64,000 bases of DNA from Stenogyne calaminthoides. Taxonomy: Eukaryota; Streptophyta; Magnoliopsida; Lamiales; Lamiaceae. The stretch lies in the NCBI GenBank assembly GCA_037126765.1, contig JBBCBC010000019.1, positions 27,612,222 through 27,676,221 on the forward strand, written 5' to 3'. The translations under genes and the position numbers were made by a program. The notes beneath the pieces are model-generated. The model was not told the DNA's origin. It did not search any database and saw only the letters and a program-made list of their open reading frames with translations. Positions 21,306-33,287 of the stretch are shown piece after piece (the stretch's first letter is position 1; each line of letters begins with the position of its first letter).

Positions 21306-22780
21306 TCTGGTTTCGAGCTCTGATTTTTTAAATTATTATTTAAATTGTTGGACATTAAATTGAAATTGGATAGTAGAATTGCTAGATCTGTTTTGCAGGT
21401 ATCCAATTGTCATTTTATTTAATGTGTTTTATTTTCATGCGTATGAATGAATGGTTTTTAATTCGGCTCGTTTTCGGATTTATTTTTCTCGTGAGAAAAT
21501 CCACGAGTAGATTAAGCTATTTGATTTGTCCAATGTAATAGACTAGTCTAGATTTAAGGTATTTATTTTTCGGTAAATAAATTGTAACCTGATCGGAGAC
21601 GAAGACGAGATTTAATTAGAGATTCGATCCGGAACCAGACGTAGGGCAACGTCTTGCGCCGCTTAAACATGCTAATGGAGGCACGCGTCTGTATGGCGAC
21701 GCCGCTAGTCGGACGGACCTAACGACGGCGCCCAAGGGATCGGCCCGAAGACGCATTTTACGACGACGGCGGGCGGCAAGATATGGGCGCGCGCATAAGC
21801 GCTAAGAAATGGGCAAGGGTGGTCAATGGGGACGCTGGCGCGCTGGCGCCGCCGCCAAGGCCGCCGAAGTCCTTCAGAGCGGCGATCTTGCAGCTGCGCT
21901 TAGGTGCACGGGCGCAAGAAGCGATTCGCTCGGCAGCCGCCGGCGAATCTTGGCGGCATCCCGGCTGCGAGCTGCTTGGCGTGACGTTTCAAGATGGAGT
22001 TCTCTTCGAGACGAACGAGTGGGAGAAACTCAAGATGACGTTTCTTCAAAATCAAGCCAGAAAAAATCAAACCATGATAGTTGGATAATTTGTGCCCAAT
22101 GTGTTTATTTTATGCTTTGCTTGATTTATTACTGTTGTATTTTCTTGTGCTTTATTTAATTTATTTAAATGTGTTTGCATGAGAATTGCCCAACGAAAAA
22201 TCTCAAATTCAAAAATTACTAAGTATGTTATGATAATTAATTTGTTTTGACACAAATTAATTTTGACCTCCATGATTTATTTATTTGTGAAATCTTTTGG
22301 AGAAATTCCCCTACGGAATGGTCAAAAGATAGCTTTCACATGAATAAATTCCCAAAAGGATGATTGTGAATTATTATTAGTGGCGACGATGACCCTCCCA
22401 CGAGGCTCGATCAAAGCGAAGTAATAATTCTATATTTAATCATGGTTATTACTTAGGTATAAAATTGATATTTATATACTTCTCCGAAGTCCCTGTCAAT
22501 TTTATATTGGTCAAGTGGGAGCCGACTATTTTTTTTTTTAAATTAAAGGTTTGTAACTGTTCTTGTTTGTAACCTGCTTGAATGTGATTTAAATGATGAC
22601 CCTCCCACGAGGCTCATTTAAATCTGTTTTGAGATGTTGGCTGATGCATGTTCATATATTTTTTGAGATTTTAATATGAATCATGTGATCGAATTATGTG
22701 ATTTAATTTTGTGTTGATCCGGACATTGACACAAGATGTATGTTTATTTCAGTTCAGTATGTTGTAACCTTTTAATCCAC
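21306..22780 (+). other. Cop-B2 leader with a GC-rich block (about 21590-22030)
   Basis: No retrotransposon protein is encoded. 21590-22030 is GC-rich with open frames but resembles no protein I know. A 21 bp sequence (GATGACCCTCC…GGCTC) is repeated exactly at 22388-22408 and 22595-22615. The 22000-22090 part is shared with the Cop-B3 leader (about 32370-32470, inverse), whereas the GC-rich part before it is largely different in Cop-B3. Confidence 0.6.
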
Positions 22781-23468
22781 TGTTCAATATACTGAAAGAA
22801 AACCAACTCATCGGAGAAAACTTTGTTGATTGGAAATGAAAAATTATAATTGTCCTAACTGCACAAGAGCACAAGTGGATTCTTGACATACCAAAAATTC
22901 AGATGAGCCAACTGACGAGTCGAAAGTGCGGGGCTCGTCAGATCACCATGCGAGAGATGTTATCGTTGAAAATGGTGGAGGACAACCCCGTAAGGGATTA
23001 CGTCCTCAAAATTAATGGCCCATCTGAACAAACTTGAGGATCTGGGTGCAGATTATGATCTAGGACCCAGATCAATTTGCTACTCCACTCTCTGCCCAAA
23101 AGTTTTTGAGCACTTTGGCTTCGCTAGCTGATTTGTTGCAAGCTTTGGTCACGGCATAGACGTTGATGGGGCACAAAAACTCAAGTCTTGACGACAAGTG
23201 GTCCATCTTCATCTTCTAGGTCAAGGGAAGGCAAGAAGAAGAAGAGTACCAAAAGCCATAAGCAATCAAACTCAACTGTTGCCAAGAACAATGTTAAGAT
23301 GAGGGATGCTGGTAGTGTCAATGAAATCTAGAGGGCAAGTGCTTCAACTGCGGTAAAAGACAATGTAGGTTGGCCTGTTCCAATCCCAAAAGGAATGTAA
23401 AGAAAGGTAATTCTCACACACTAATTGTTGAAACCTGTTTGGCATCATACACTTCTCATTCGTTGGTA
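22781..23468 (+). pseudogene. Cop-B2 gag remnant and protease start
   Basis: Fragments LIGENFVDWK and LTAQEHKWILDIP near 22800-22895 are the N-terminus of a UBN2-type gag; a deletion follows, then MAHLNKLEDLG-like and zinc-knuckle remnants near 23338-23380 (KCFNCGKRQ … RLAC, the His position lost). Protease reads VVDTESTDHVCF near 23466-23500, where the usual DTGST is DTEST. Frames change repeatedly. Confidence 0.7.
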
Positions 23469-23469
23469 G

Positions 23470-26133
23470 TTGATACGGAATCCACTGATCATGTTTGCTT
23501 CACGACAACTTAGTGGGAGTGAAATCCTCATCACGCTAGGCGATGCTACGAGAGTGGCAACTGAAGCAGTGGGAGACGTGCACCTGTCTTTTGGAGACAA
23601 TAAGTTAATTTTAAGAGATGTTCTTTATGTTCCCGTTTTTTGGAAAAATCTTATTTTTATTTCTAAGTTATTTAACGATGGATATTCTGTTCGTTTTAAT
23701 AAATATGTTACTATTTTTCGTAACAATGTGATTATCTGTCGTGGAACTTTAAGGAACAATCTCTATATTATTAACTATGCACATCACTCACAAAATGCAT
23801 CCTATAACACATCTACTATTTCTTGTAAACGAAAGCGCTCGGCTGACGTGAACGAGACACTTCTTTAGCACCTAAGATTAGGTCATATTAACCCGAAAAG
23901 GATTCAAAGGTTGGTGAAAGATGGTTCTTTGGGGTATCTCCAAATTGAGCCATTTCTGACTTGCGAATCGTGCTTGGAAGGTAAAATGACCAAGAGGGCA
24001 TTTGGAGCCAAGGGGCTTAGAGCTAAAGAAGTGTTAGAAATTGTTCACACCGATGTGTGTGGTCCAATGCAAATCAAAGCTAGAGGTGACTACGAGTATT
24101 TTGTTACTTTTATCGATGATTACTCATGCTACGGATACATTTTCCTAATGAAGCATAAATCTGGGACCTTTGATAAATTCAAAGAATTTAAGGCTCAAGC
24201 AGAGAATCATAAGGGAAAAAGTATCAAGTTTCTACGATCTGATCGTGGAGGTGAATACCTCAGCGATGAATTTCTGAACTACCTATCGGAAGTGGGGATT
24301 GCATCCTAGTTGACTGCACCCGGTACCCCTCAACAAAACGGGGTTGCAGAACGAAGGAATATAATGCTTTTAGAAATGGTAAGGTCGATGATGAGTTATG
24401 CGGATTTACCAAAATCGTTATGGGGTTACGCATTAGAAACAACGGCTTATATTCTGAACCTAGTGCCATCCAAATTGGTACCTAAAACCCCGAGAGAATT
24501 GTGTACGGGGCGCAAGCCCAGTTTCGGACACATCAGGATCTAGGGGTGTCCGGCATACGTGCTAGACAAGGAAGCCGGTAAATTGGATGCACGTTCGGAA
24601 TTAAGGATGTTCATAGGGTACCCTGAAGGAACTAAAGGATGCATGTTCTATGGTCCCGAAGATCAAAAGGTGGTAATCAGTACTCACTTTAGATTTTTGG
24701 AAGAAGACTATATGAACAGTCGAAAGCCTAGAAGTGAAATTACCTTAGAAGAACTTAGGGGGCCAACTCCGTTGCCAACTGTACAAAATGATATACCAAA
24801 TGTCACGCCTACACAACCAGAACCTCGTCGTAGTGGGAGGGTTATCAGACAACCCGAGAGATTCTTGGGGATCGGAGAGTCTTCGGACTTGATCTCCGCA
24901 GAAGAATCAGATCCATGGTCCTACAACTAGGCGATCCTAGACAAAGATGCTCAATCTTGGCAAACAACAATGGAAGCCGAGATGGGTTCAATGGATCACA
25001 ACAAGGTGTGGGAGCTAGTCGAACCACTTGATGGGGTAAAACCCATCGGATGCAAGTGGGTATACAAGAGAAAAAGGGGACCGGACGGAAGGGTTGAAAC
25101 CTTCAAAGCAAGACTTGTGGCGAAAGGGTACACCCAGAAAGAAGGGATCGATTATGAGGAAACCTTTTCGCCCATAGCCATGCTCAAGTCCATCCGCATT
25201 CTCTTGTCGATTGCTGTGCATCTAGATTTTGAGATCTGGCAAATGGACGTCAAGACAGCTTTCCTAAATGGAAATCTTGACGAAGAAATCTATATGCAAC
25301 AACCCGAAGGCTTCATTGAAAAAGGCCAAGAACATCTGGTTTGCAAGCTCAGGAAGTCCATTTATGGACTGAAGCAAGCATCCCGAGCTTGGAATCAGTG
25401 TTTTGATCAAGTTATAAAATCCTACGGAATCGATCAAAACGAATTTGAAAGTTGTGTCTATAAAAAACATGACGAAACTGCATTGGTATTTTTGGTACTA
25501 TACGTGGACGACATTCTGCTCATCGGAAACAATGTAAAGGTGTTATCAGACGTAAGGGCATGACTGTCAAAACAGTTCGATATGAAGGACTTAAGGGAAG
25601 CCGGTCACATCCTAGGGATCAAGATCACTCGAGATCGCAGGAAAAGAATGATCGGGCTTTCGCAAGCCTCATACATAGACACTATTTTGAAGCGCTTCAG
25701 CATGCAGGATTCCAAGAAAGGCTTTGTGCCCTACAGACACGGAATCCATCTATCCAAAGAGATGTGTCCCAAGACACAGAAAGAGATAGATGACATGAAG
25801 GGCATCCCTTATGCTTCAACTGTGGGAAGCCTCATGTATGCAATGCTGTGTACGAGACCGGATATCTGCTTTGCCATAGGCATGGTGGCAAGATATCAAA
25901 GTAACCCTGGGAAAGAGCATTGGACTGCAGTAAAGAACATTCTGAAGTACCTGAAAAGGACACGGGACAGAATGCTAGTTTACAAGTCAGACAGTCTGAT
26001 CCCCATCGGTTACAAGGACTCGGATTTTCAATCAGACATTGACTCCAGAAAGTCTACCTCGGGTAGTGTGTTCTGCATGGGGGGAGGAGCCATGACATGG
26101 AGAAGCGTAAAGCAGAAATGCATCGCTGATTCT
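23470..26133 (+). pseudogene. Cop-B2 pol: integrase, reverse transcriptase, RNase H first part
   Basis: One reading frame runs from 23470 to 26133 without a frameshift, interrupted only by stop codons at about 23866, 24307, 24541, 24928 and 25561. It contains HLRLGHINPKRIQRL, CESCLEGKMTKR, IVHTDVCGPM, LRSDRGGEYLSDEF, PGTPQQNGVAERR, CKWVYKRKRGPDGR, LVAKGYTQKEG, IWQMDVKTAFLNGNLDEEIY, SIYGLKQASRAW and an intact YVDDILLIGN. RNase H begins YKDSDFQSDIDSRKSTSG and is cut at 26133 by Cop-B3. Most stops replace Trp or Gln codons by single transitions. Confidence 0.93.
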
Positions 26134-27865
26134 TGTTGGGGAATTAATTGCACGGATCTATTCGGGATGAATATTTAAATACAAATTTAATTCTAACAAT
26201 TATTACTAGAATGAATTAATCCTATATTAATTCAAATAATAATTCAACAACAAATCATGCATATAAACAGTTCACATAAATCCTACGCATGCGGAATTAC
26301 TACGGGTTTACGTGAACTAACCTCTTGGAGTGGCAATGGTCTTGTCGATTAAACACACCAAAAAGCCTTCACAAGTATTCCCTAGTCCTTGCTCGTCAAT
26401 CCGGTGGAAAGAAACTCGCGAACAATTAACAAAAGGGAAAATAAAAAATTTGTTGCACCACCTTTGTGGATTTACTAATTTTTTCAGCACATGGAATTGT
26501 ACTTGGGAATGAAACATTCATCCCCTATTTATAGAGGGTGTTGGCCGATTTTTGCACATGGAATAGGGAGGAAAAAATATTTTTTTGATCTCCAAGAAAT
26601 CTTGAATATATCTCATATATTCTTTTCTCCATAATTAAAATATTCCATAAAAATTCCACTCTTTTTTTGTTATGGCAATTTTCGAAAAAATAGGATAAAG
26701 AAAACCAAGATTTGGATCTTCTTGAATTTATGAGATATACTTGTATTTCAAGAAATACATATCTTCCATAATATCTTTTCAAGAAAATCAAGAAAATCTT
26801 TCTTTCCCTTTTATTTCAAATATTTCGAAATTTACATAGTAAATAACCAAGTGGGAGATTTCTTGAATTTAATGAGATAATATTGTATTCCAAGAATACA
26901 TATCTTCATCCCATAACAAAATTCAAAGAAAATCTTTCTCCCCTTTTATTTACTATTTTCGAAAAATGAGGAAAAAATAAGCAACAAAATTTATTTTATT
27001 TTTAAACACCCTTTTCAGTTAGTGGACTTTATGTTGGGCTACTTGGGGGACCTTTAGGAGAATTAAGATTGGACCTTCCAATGGATCTTGAATTATCAAT
27101 ATTGAGCCACAATATTATTCAAGCCCATAAATATTAATTAATCCCACTACATAATTAATATTGCACTATCCATCTTAACCCATATTACAGTTAATATGGC
27201 TCCCGGTTATTATTTCCCGTGTTTAAGATTATCTAGCCCATTAATTAATTCAAGCCACTGAAATAGCTTTCCATTAATTAATATCTTTTGTCCTTGGTTA
27301 AGGAACGATTCAACATTATTATCCATACCGGAAACAAATTCCACTTGCAAGATTTGGTATGATAAATCTTATGAACCTCCCAAGGGGGCAAATCAAACGA
27401 GCTTACTCGCACACGATTCTTCGTATTAAATCTTAGCAATCGCATGTGATCAGTAATATTGCCCAAGATATAAAGTATTGAATCTCATTGATTCTCTACC
27501 CGTCATAAGTCAAAACAATAATTACTAACCACACACGATCCTATTTAAGGGACAAAGATTAAGAAATAACGAACCACTGAGCTTTACACTTCAACCTTTC
27601 ACGATGGATTGTTCATTTCCATCTAGGTCGTGAATGTTGTACTTTTAGTTACAAGGAACTGTTAATTTAATCTTCTGTGATCTGGTATCACTAAATTAAC
27701 TACAATGTAACACGTACTATTTATTGAACAATTATGCAAAGAAATATATGTAACATTCGATGATATTTAAAGCATCAGTGATAAATAATTTATTTCAGTA
27801 AATAAGTCAGAAATTCAGTTTTGATTATACAAAGTAAAAGCATACTTTCCAGTATAATCCCAACA
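26134..27865 (-). repeat. Cop-B3 3' LTR (1732 bp)
   Basis: Plus-strand ends are TGTTGGGGAATTAATTGC and GTATAATCCCAACA. Compared with the 5' LTR it lacks 109 bp at about 27577-27581, the interval between two CTGAG repeats (60779 and 60888 in the 5' LTR). Confidence 0.95.
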
Positions 27866-27876
27866 ATCTCCCACTT
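27866..27876 (-). other. Cop-B3 polypurine tract
   Basis: Plus ATCTCCCACTT is AAGTGGGAGAT on the element strand, identical to the tracts of Cop-A and Cop-B2. Confidence 0.88.
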
Positions 27877-29491
27877 ATACTCAAAGTCTGGTTTTAAGTA
27901 TACTACAACACGTCTCGTGTAATACGTGACAACTAATGTCGCCTACACGAACCTAATAATGTCTCCCACTTATACTCAAAGCAGACTGGCAACGGTCTTG
28001 ACACCCATTCCTTTAACATGTCTCTCAAATGTATTCTGAGGCAGACCCTTTGTGAATGGATCAGTTAGGTTGTCTTCTGACGCGATCTTTGCCACCTCTA
28101 TATCTCCTCTCTTAAAGATTTCTCGTATAAGATGGTATTTCCTTTCAATGTGTTTGCTGACCTTGTGGGCTCTTTGTTCCCTTGAATTTGCAAGCTGCTC
28201 GGCATTATCACAATAAATGATGATTGTCTTTGGGCAAATTTGGAACTACGCCCAAGTCCACTAGGAAGTTCTTGAGCTAAACCGCTTTTTTCACGCCTTG
28301 CCTGTAAACCACATATATTCGACTTCCATGGTAGAATCTGCGATGCATTTCTTCTTAACGCTTCTCCATGTCATGGCTCCTCCCTCCATGCAAAACACAT
28401 TACCGGAGGTAGATTTTCTGGAATCTAAGTCTGATTGGAAATCCGAGTCCGTGTAGCCGATGGGGATTAGACTATCGACTGATAAACCAACATTCTATCT
28501 CGAGTTCTTTTCGGATACTTGAAATGTTTTTTAATCGTAGTCAATGTTCTTTCCCGGGTTATTTTGATATCTTGCCACCATGCCAACGGTAAAAGCGAGA
28601 TATCGGTCCTCGTGCACAACATTGCATACATAAGGCTTCCGAAAAGCCGTAAGGAATGCCTTTCATATCATCTATCTCCTTTTTGTGTCTTAGGGCACAT
28701 TTCCTTGATAGATGAATTCCATGTCTGAAGGTACAAAGCCTTTCTTGGAATCTGCATCTTTGAATCGTTTTAAGACAGTGTCTATGTATGAAGCTTCAAG
28801 ATAAGCCTATCATCCTTTTCTTGCGATATCGAAAGTGATCTTGATCCCAATAATGTGCCCGCTTCCCTAAGTCCTTCATATCAAACTGCTTTTGAAAGCC
28901 ATGCCCTTACATCTGATAACACCTTTACATCGTTCCCGATGATCGAATGTCGTCTCACGATAGTACTAAGAATACCAATGCAGTTCCGACACGCTTTTTG
29001 TACACACAACTTTTGAACTCATTTTGATCAAACCCATAAGACTTTATAACATGATCAAAACATTGGTTCCAAGCTCTGGATGCTTGTTTGAGTCCATAAA
29101 TGGACTTCTTGAGCTTACTAACTAGGTATTCTTGGCCTTTTTCAATGAAGCCTTGGGGTTGTTGCATATAGATTTCTTCATCAAGACTTCCGTTAAGGAA
29201 AGCCGTCTTGACATCCATTTGCCAAATTTCAAAGTTGAGATGCACAACAATCGACAAGAGAATTCGGATGGACTTGAGCATTGCTACAGGCAAAAAAGTT
29301 TCCTCATAGTCGATCCCTTCTTTCTGAGTATAACCTTTTGCCACAAGCCTTGCCTTGAAGGTTTCCACCTTCCCGTCCGGTCCTCTTTTTCTCTTGTATA
29401 CCCACTTGCAACCAATGGGTTTGACCCCATTAAGTGGTTCGACTAGCTCCCACACTCTGTTATGATCCATAGAACCCATTTCGACTTTCAT
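27877..29491 (-). pseudogene. Cop-B3 reverse transcriptase and RNase H
   Basis: 28955-29491 is an open stretch with MKVEMGSMDHNRVWELVEPL, CKWVYKRKRGPDGK, LVAKGYTQKEG, IWQMDVKTAFLNGSLDEEIY and SIYGLKQASRAW. At the catalytic motif (about 28948-28965) the reading becomes SxDD with a stop in place of YVDD. Downstream (28500-27980) broken RNase H pieces include the DPFTKGLPQ…FERHVKGMGVK end near 27985-28070. Dead. Confidence 0.88.
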
Positions 29492-30976
29492 TGCTATTTG
29501 CCAAGAAACCGCATCCTTATCTTGGATTGCCTCATCATATATCCATGGTCTCGATTAAATCTTGTCCGGGAATCAAGTCCGAGGACTCTCCTATCCCCAT
29601 GAATCTCTCGGTCGTCTCACAACCCTCCCACTACTGACGAGGGTTCCTAGGTTGTGAAAGTGTGTCGTTTGGTATGTCATCTTATGCAAATGGCAATGAG
29701 GTTAGCCCTCTTAGCTCATTTAAGGTAATCTCACTTCTGGGTCTTCTTTTGTTCATGTAGTCTTCTTCCAAAAATCTAAAGTGGGTGCTTATTACCACCT
29801 TTTGATCTTCGGGACCATAGAACATACACCCTTTTTTTCCCGGCGGGTATCCTACAAACAACCTTAATTACGATCGAGGATCCAATTTTTCGGCTTCCTT
29901 GTCCAACACGTGGGCGGACACCCCCAAATTTTCATGTGTCTCAAACCGGCTTCTTGGGTCCACAATTCTTTGGGAGTTTTGGGAACCGATTGGATGGCAC
30001 CAAGTTCGAATGTAAGCCGCTGTTTCCAAGGCATGACCCCAGAACGACTTGGGAAGATCCGCATAACTCATCATAGATCTAACCATTTCCAAAAAGAGTT
30101 CTGTTTCTTCGCTCTGCAACCCCGTTTTTGTTGAGGGGTTCCGGAAATACCGATGCAATCCTTCATCGATAAGTGGTTCAAAAACTCATTGCTGAGGTAC
30201 TCGACTCCACGATCGGATCGTAGAGACTTGATACATTTTTCCCTATGATTCTCTGCTTGAGCCTTAAATTCTTTAAATTTCTCAAAGGTCTCAAATTTAT
30301 GCTTCATAAGGAAAATATAACAGTACCTCGAGTAGTCATCAATAAAAGTGATGAAATACTCGTAAACTCCTCTTGCTCTGGTTGACATTGGACCACATAC
30401 GTCTGTGTGAACGATTTCTAACACTTCTTTGGCTCTATTCCCCTTGGCTCCGATTGCCCTCTTGGTCATTTTACCCTCCAAACATGATTCACAGGTTGGA
30501 ATTGGTTCAACTTGGAGAGACTCCAGTGAACCATCTTCTACCAACCTTTGGATCCTCTTTGGATTAATATGTCCCAATCTTAGATGCCATAGAAGTGTTT
30601 CGTTCACGTCTGATGAACGTTTTTCTTTTATCGGAAACAGTCGATGTGTTATCGGATGCGTTTCGTGAGTGGTGTGCACAGTTAATTGTATGGAGATTGT
30701 CTATCAATGTCCCATAACAGATACACTCATCATTTCGAGAAATGATGTCATTCTTATTAGAAGAAACTAAGTATCCATTAACAGAATTTAAGAAACTGAA
30801 AGTGAATTCTTTCTAAAACTGGGAACATAAAGAACGTCTCTTAAAATTAAAACTCTGTCTTCAAAAGACAGGTGCACTTCTCCCACTGCTTCAGCTGCCA
30901 CTCTCATAGCATCGCCCAGTGTGATGAGGATCTCACTCCCACTAAATTGTCGGATCAGTTTGAACCCGTGAAGCAA
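29492..30976 (-). pseudogene. Cop-B3 integrase
   Basis: 30788-30976 holds the region after protease (GSEILITLGDAMRVA, LRDVLYVPSF). 30071-30679 holds pre-integrase HLRLGHINPKRIQRL, CESCLEGKMTKR and the core with IVHTDVCGPM, FITFIDDYSRYCYIF and LRSDRG; here the usual GGEYLS reads GVEYLS. 29864-30158 contains SMMSYADLPKSFWGHALETA. A frameshift near the PGTPQ block (about 30110-30140) and others break the frame. Confidence 0.87.
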
Positions 30977-31750
30977 ACATGATTAGTGGATCTCGTATCA
31001 ACTACCCACGAATGAGAAGTATACGTCGCTAAACAAGTTTCAACAACTAGTGCGTGAGAATTACCTTTCTTTCCGTCCCTTTTGGGGTTGGAACAGGCAA
31101 ACCTCCATTGCCCTCTTTCACCGCAGCTTAAGCACTTCCTCTTTGGATTTTCCTTGACACCATAAGCATTCCTCATCTTACCATTTCCCATGGCAACAAT
31201 TGAGTCTGATTGCTTATGGATTTTTGGTCACCATCTTCTTCTTGCCATCCCTTGGCCTAGAAAATGAAGACGGACCACTTGTCGTCAAAGCTTGAGTTTG
31301 GTGCCCCATCAACATCTCTGCCGAGACCAAAAGCTTGCAACAAATCAGCTAGCGAGGCCAAAATGCTCAAAAACCTTTTGGGCAGAGAGTGAAGTACCAA
31401 ATTCATCTGAGTCTCCAGATTATAATCTGTACTCAGAACTTCAAGTTTGTTCAGATGGGCCATCAATTTTGAGGACGTAATCCCTTACGGGTTTGCCCTC
31501 CACCAATTTCAGCGAACGACATCTCTCGCAAGGTGATCTGACGAGGCTCGCATTTTTGACTCGTTAGTTGGCTCATCTGATTTTGGTGTGTCAAGAATCC
31601 ACTTGTGCTTTTGTGCAGTTAGGACAATTATAATTTTCCGTTTCCAATCAATATAGTTTCCATACTTATTCTATTGACTTTAAGTATAATAACAGTGGAT
31701 TAAAAGGTTACGACATGCTGAACTGAAATAAATAGTAATATGCATAAGCA
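30955..31750 (-). pseudogene. Cop-B3 gag and protease
   Basis: Gag remnants: ILIGN and LTAQ/HKW-like N-terminus near 31600-31700, then MMAHLNKLEVLSTDYNLETQ and LPKRFLSILASLADLLQ (31257-31466). The zinc knuckle reads CLSCGERGQWRFAC near 31100-31140, so the metal-binding His is Gln. Protease active site is WVVDTRSTNHVCF near 30990-31020 (Gly to Arg after DT). Confidence 0.82.
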
Positions 31751-33021
31751 CAAATATATCACAAGATTCGATCACATGTTTCATACTAAAATCTCAAAAA
31801 AATATGAACATGCATCAGTCAACATCTCAAAACATTTTAAATAAGCCACGTGGGGTGGGTCATTATTTAAACACATTCAAACAAGGTTACAAACAAGAAC
31901 ATTTACAAACCTTTAATATCCAGATTAATAGTTGGCTCCCACTTGACCAATATAAAATTGACAGGGACTTCGGGGAAGTATATGCATATCAATTTTATAC
32001 CTAAGTAATAACCATGATTAAATACATAATTATTATTTCGCTTTGAATGAGCCTCAAGTGGGAGGATCATCGTACGCCACTAGTAGTAATCCACAATCAT
32101 CCATCCGAATTTATTCATGTGAAAGCTATCTTTTGACCGTCCCCGGGGAAATTTCTCCAAAAGAATTCACAAATAAATAAATCATGGAGGTCAAAATTAA
32201 TTCAATTTTATTATCCTAATAAAATTGTCAATTAAATATTTAAACATACTTAGTAATTTTTGAAGGTGAGATTTTTCATTGGGCAATTCTCATGCAAACA
32301 TATTTAAACAAATTAAATAAAGCACAAGAAATCACAACAATAAATCCAAGCAAAGCGGAAAAATAAACATATTGGGGTACAAATTATCCAATTGTCATGG
32401 TTTGATTTTTTTCTTGGCTTCGATTTTGAAGAACGCCTGCCTTGAATTTCTCCCACTCGTCGTCTCGAGAAGAACTCAAATCTCGCTCGAACGCCACAGC
32501 AGGATGCATGCTCGATCCGGCCCCTTAATCCTCGATCGTATGCCCTCCCGCACCTCGGCGGTTGCATCGCTGCCCGTTCGACCCGGCACGTCGCCTACGC
32601 TCGAAAGACTCGCCATGCACATGCGGCGTCCGCGTCGTCGCGGCGGCCTCGCTGGCACATTTCAAGCGATGCACGTCGTCTGCATCGCGATTACGGATCT
32701 ATCCTTTAATTCTTCGTCTCCGCCTCCGTTTCCGATCCGGTTACAATTTATTTACAAAAAATAAATAAACCTAGATTTAGACTAGTCTATTACATTGATC
32801 AAATCAAACAAATCCTAATCTACTCATGGATTTTCTCACGAGGCAAAATGAATTCGAACGAATCGAATTAAAAGCCACAATTTATATGCATGCATAAATA
32901 AACACATTAAATTTCATGACAATTGGATATCTGCAAAAAAGATCTAGCAATTCTACTATCCAATTTTAAATTTAATGAAAATGAATTAAATTACAATTTA
33001 AAATTCAGAGCCCGAAACCAA
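31751..33021 (-). other. Cop-B3 leader with a GC-rich block (about 32480-32700)
   Basis: Untranslated leader between primer site and gag. 32370-32470 matches the Cop-B2 leader near 22000-22090 in inverse; the GC-rich block beyond it differs from the one in Cop-B2. No protein recognised. Confidence 0.6.
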
Positions 33022-33036
33022 GGCTCTGATACCAGT
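33022..33036 (-). other. Cop-B3 primer-binding site
   Basis: Plus GGCTCTGATACCA is TGGTATCAGAGCC on the element strand, two bases from the LTR at 33037. Confidence 0.92.
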
Positions 33037-33287
33037 TGTTGGGGAATTAATTGCACGGATCTATTCGGGATGAATATTTAAATACAAATTTAATTCTAAC
33101 AATTATTATTACTAGCATGAATTAATCCTATATTAATTCAAATAATAATTCAACAACAAATCATGCATATAAACAACCACATAAATCATAATGATGCGGA
33201 ATTGCTCTGAGTTTTTCGTGAACTAACCTCTTGGAGTGGCAATGGTCTTGTCGATTAAACACACCAAAAAGCCTTCCCAAGTATTCC
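33037..33287 (-). repeat. Cop-B3 5' LTR, fragment 1
   Basis: Matches 26134-26381, ending AGTATTCC where Cop-C begins at 33288. Confidence 0.93.

Noticed and set aside
21783..22159. Two overlapping plus-strand open frames of 101 and 116 codons
   Set aside because: They sit in the GC-rich leader of Cop-B2, overlap in different frames and are not preserved in the Cop-B3 leader.
33022..33036. tRNA-like sequences (also at 6914, 21294 and 34528)
   Set aside because: Only ~12 bp complementary to the 3' end of initiator Met-tRNA; these are primer-binding sites. No tRNA gene fold was found.
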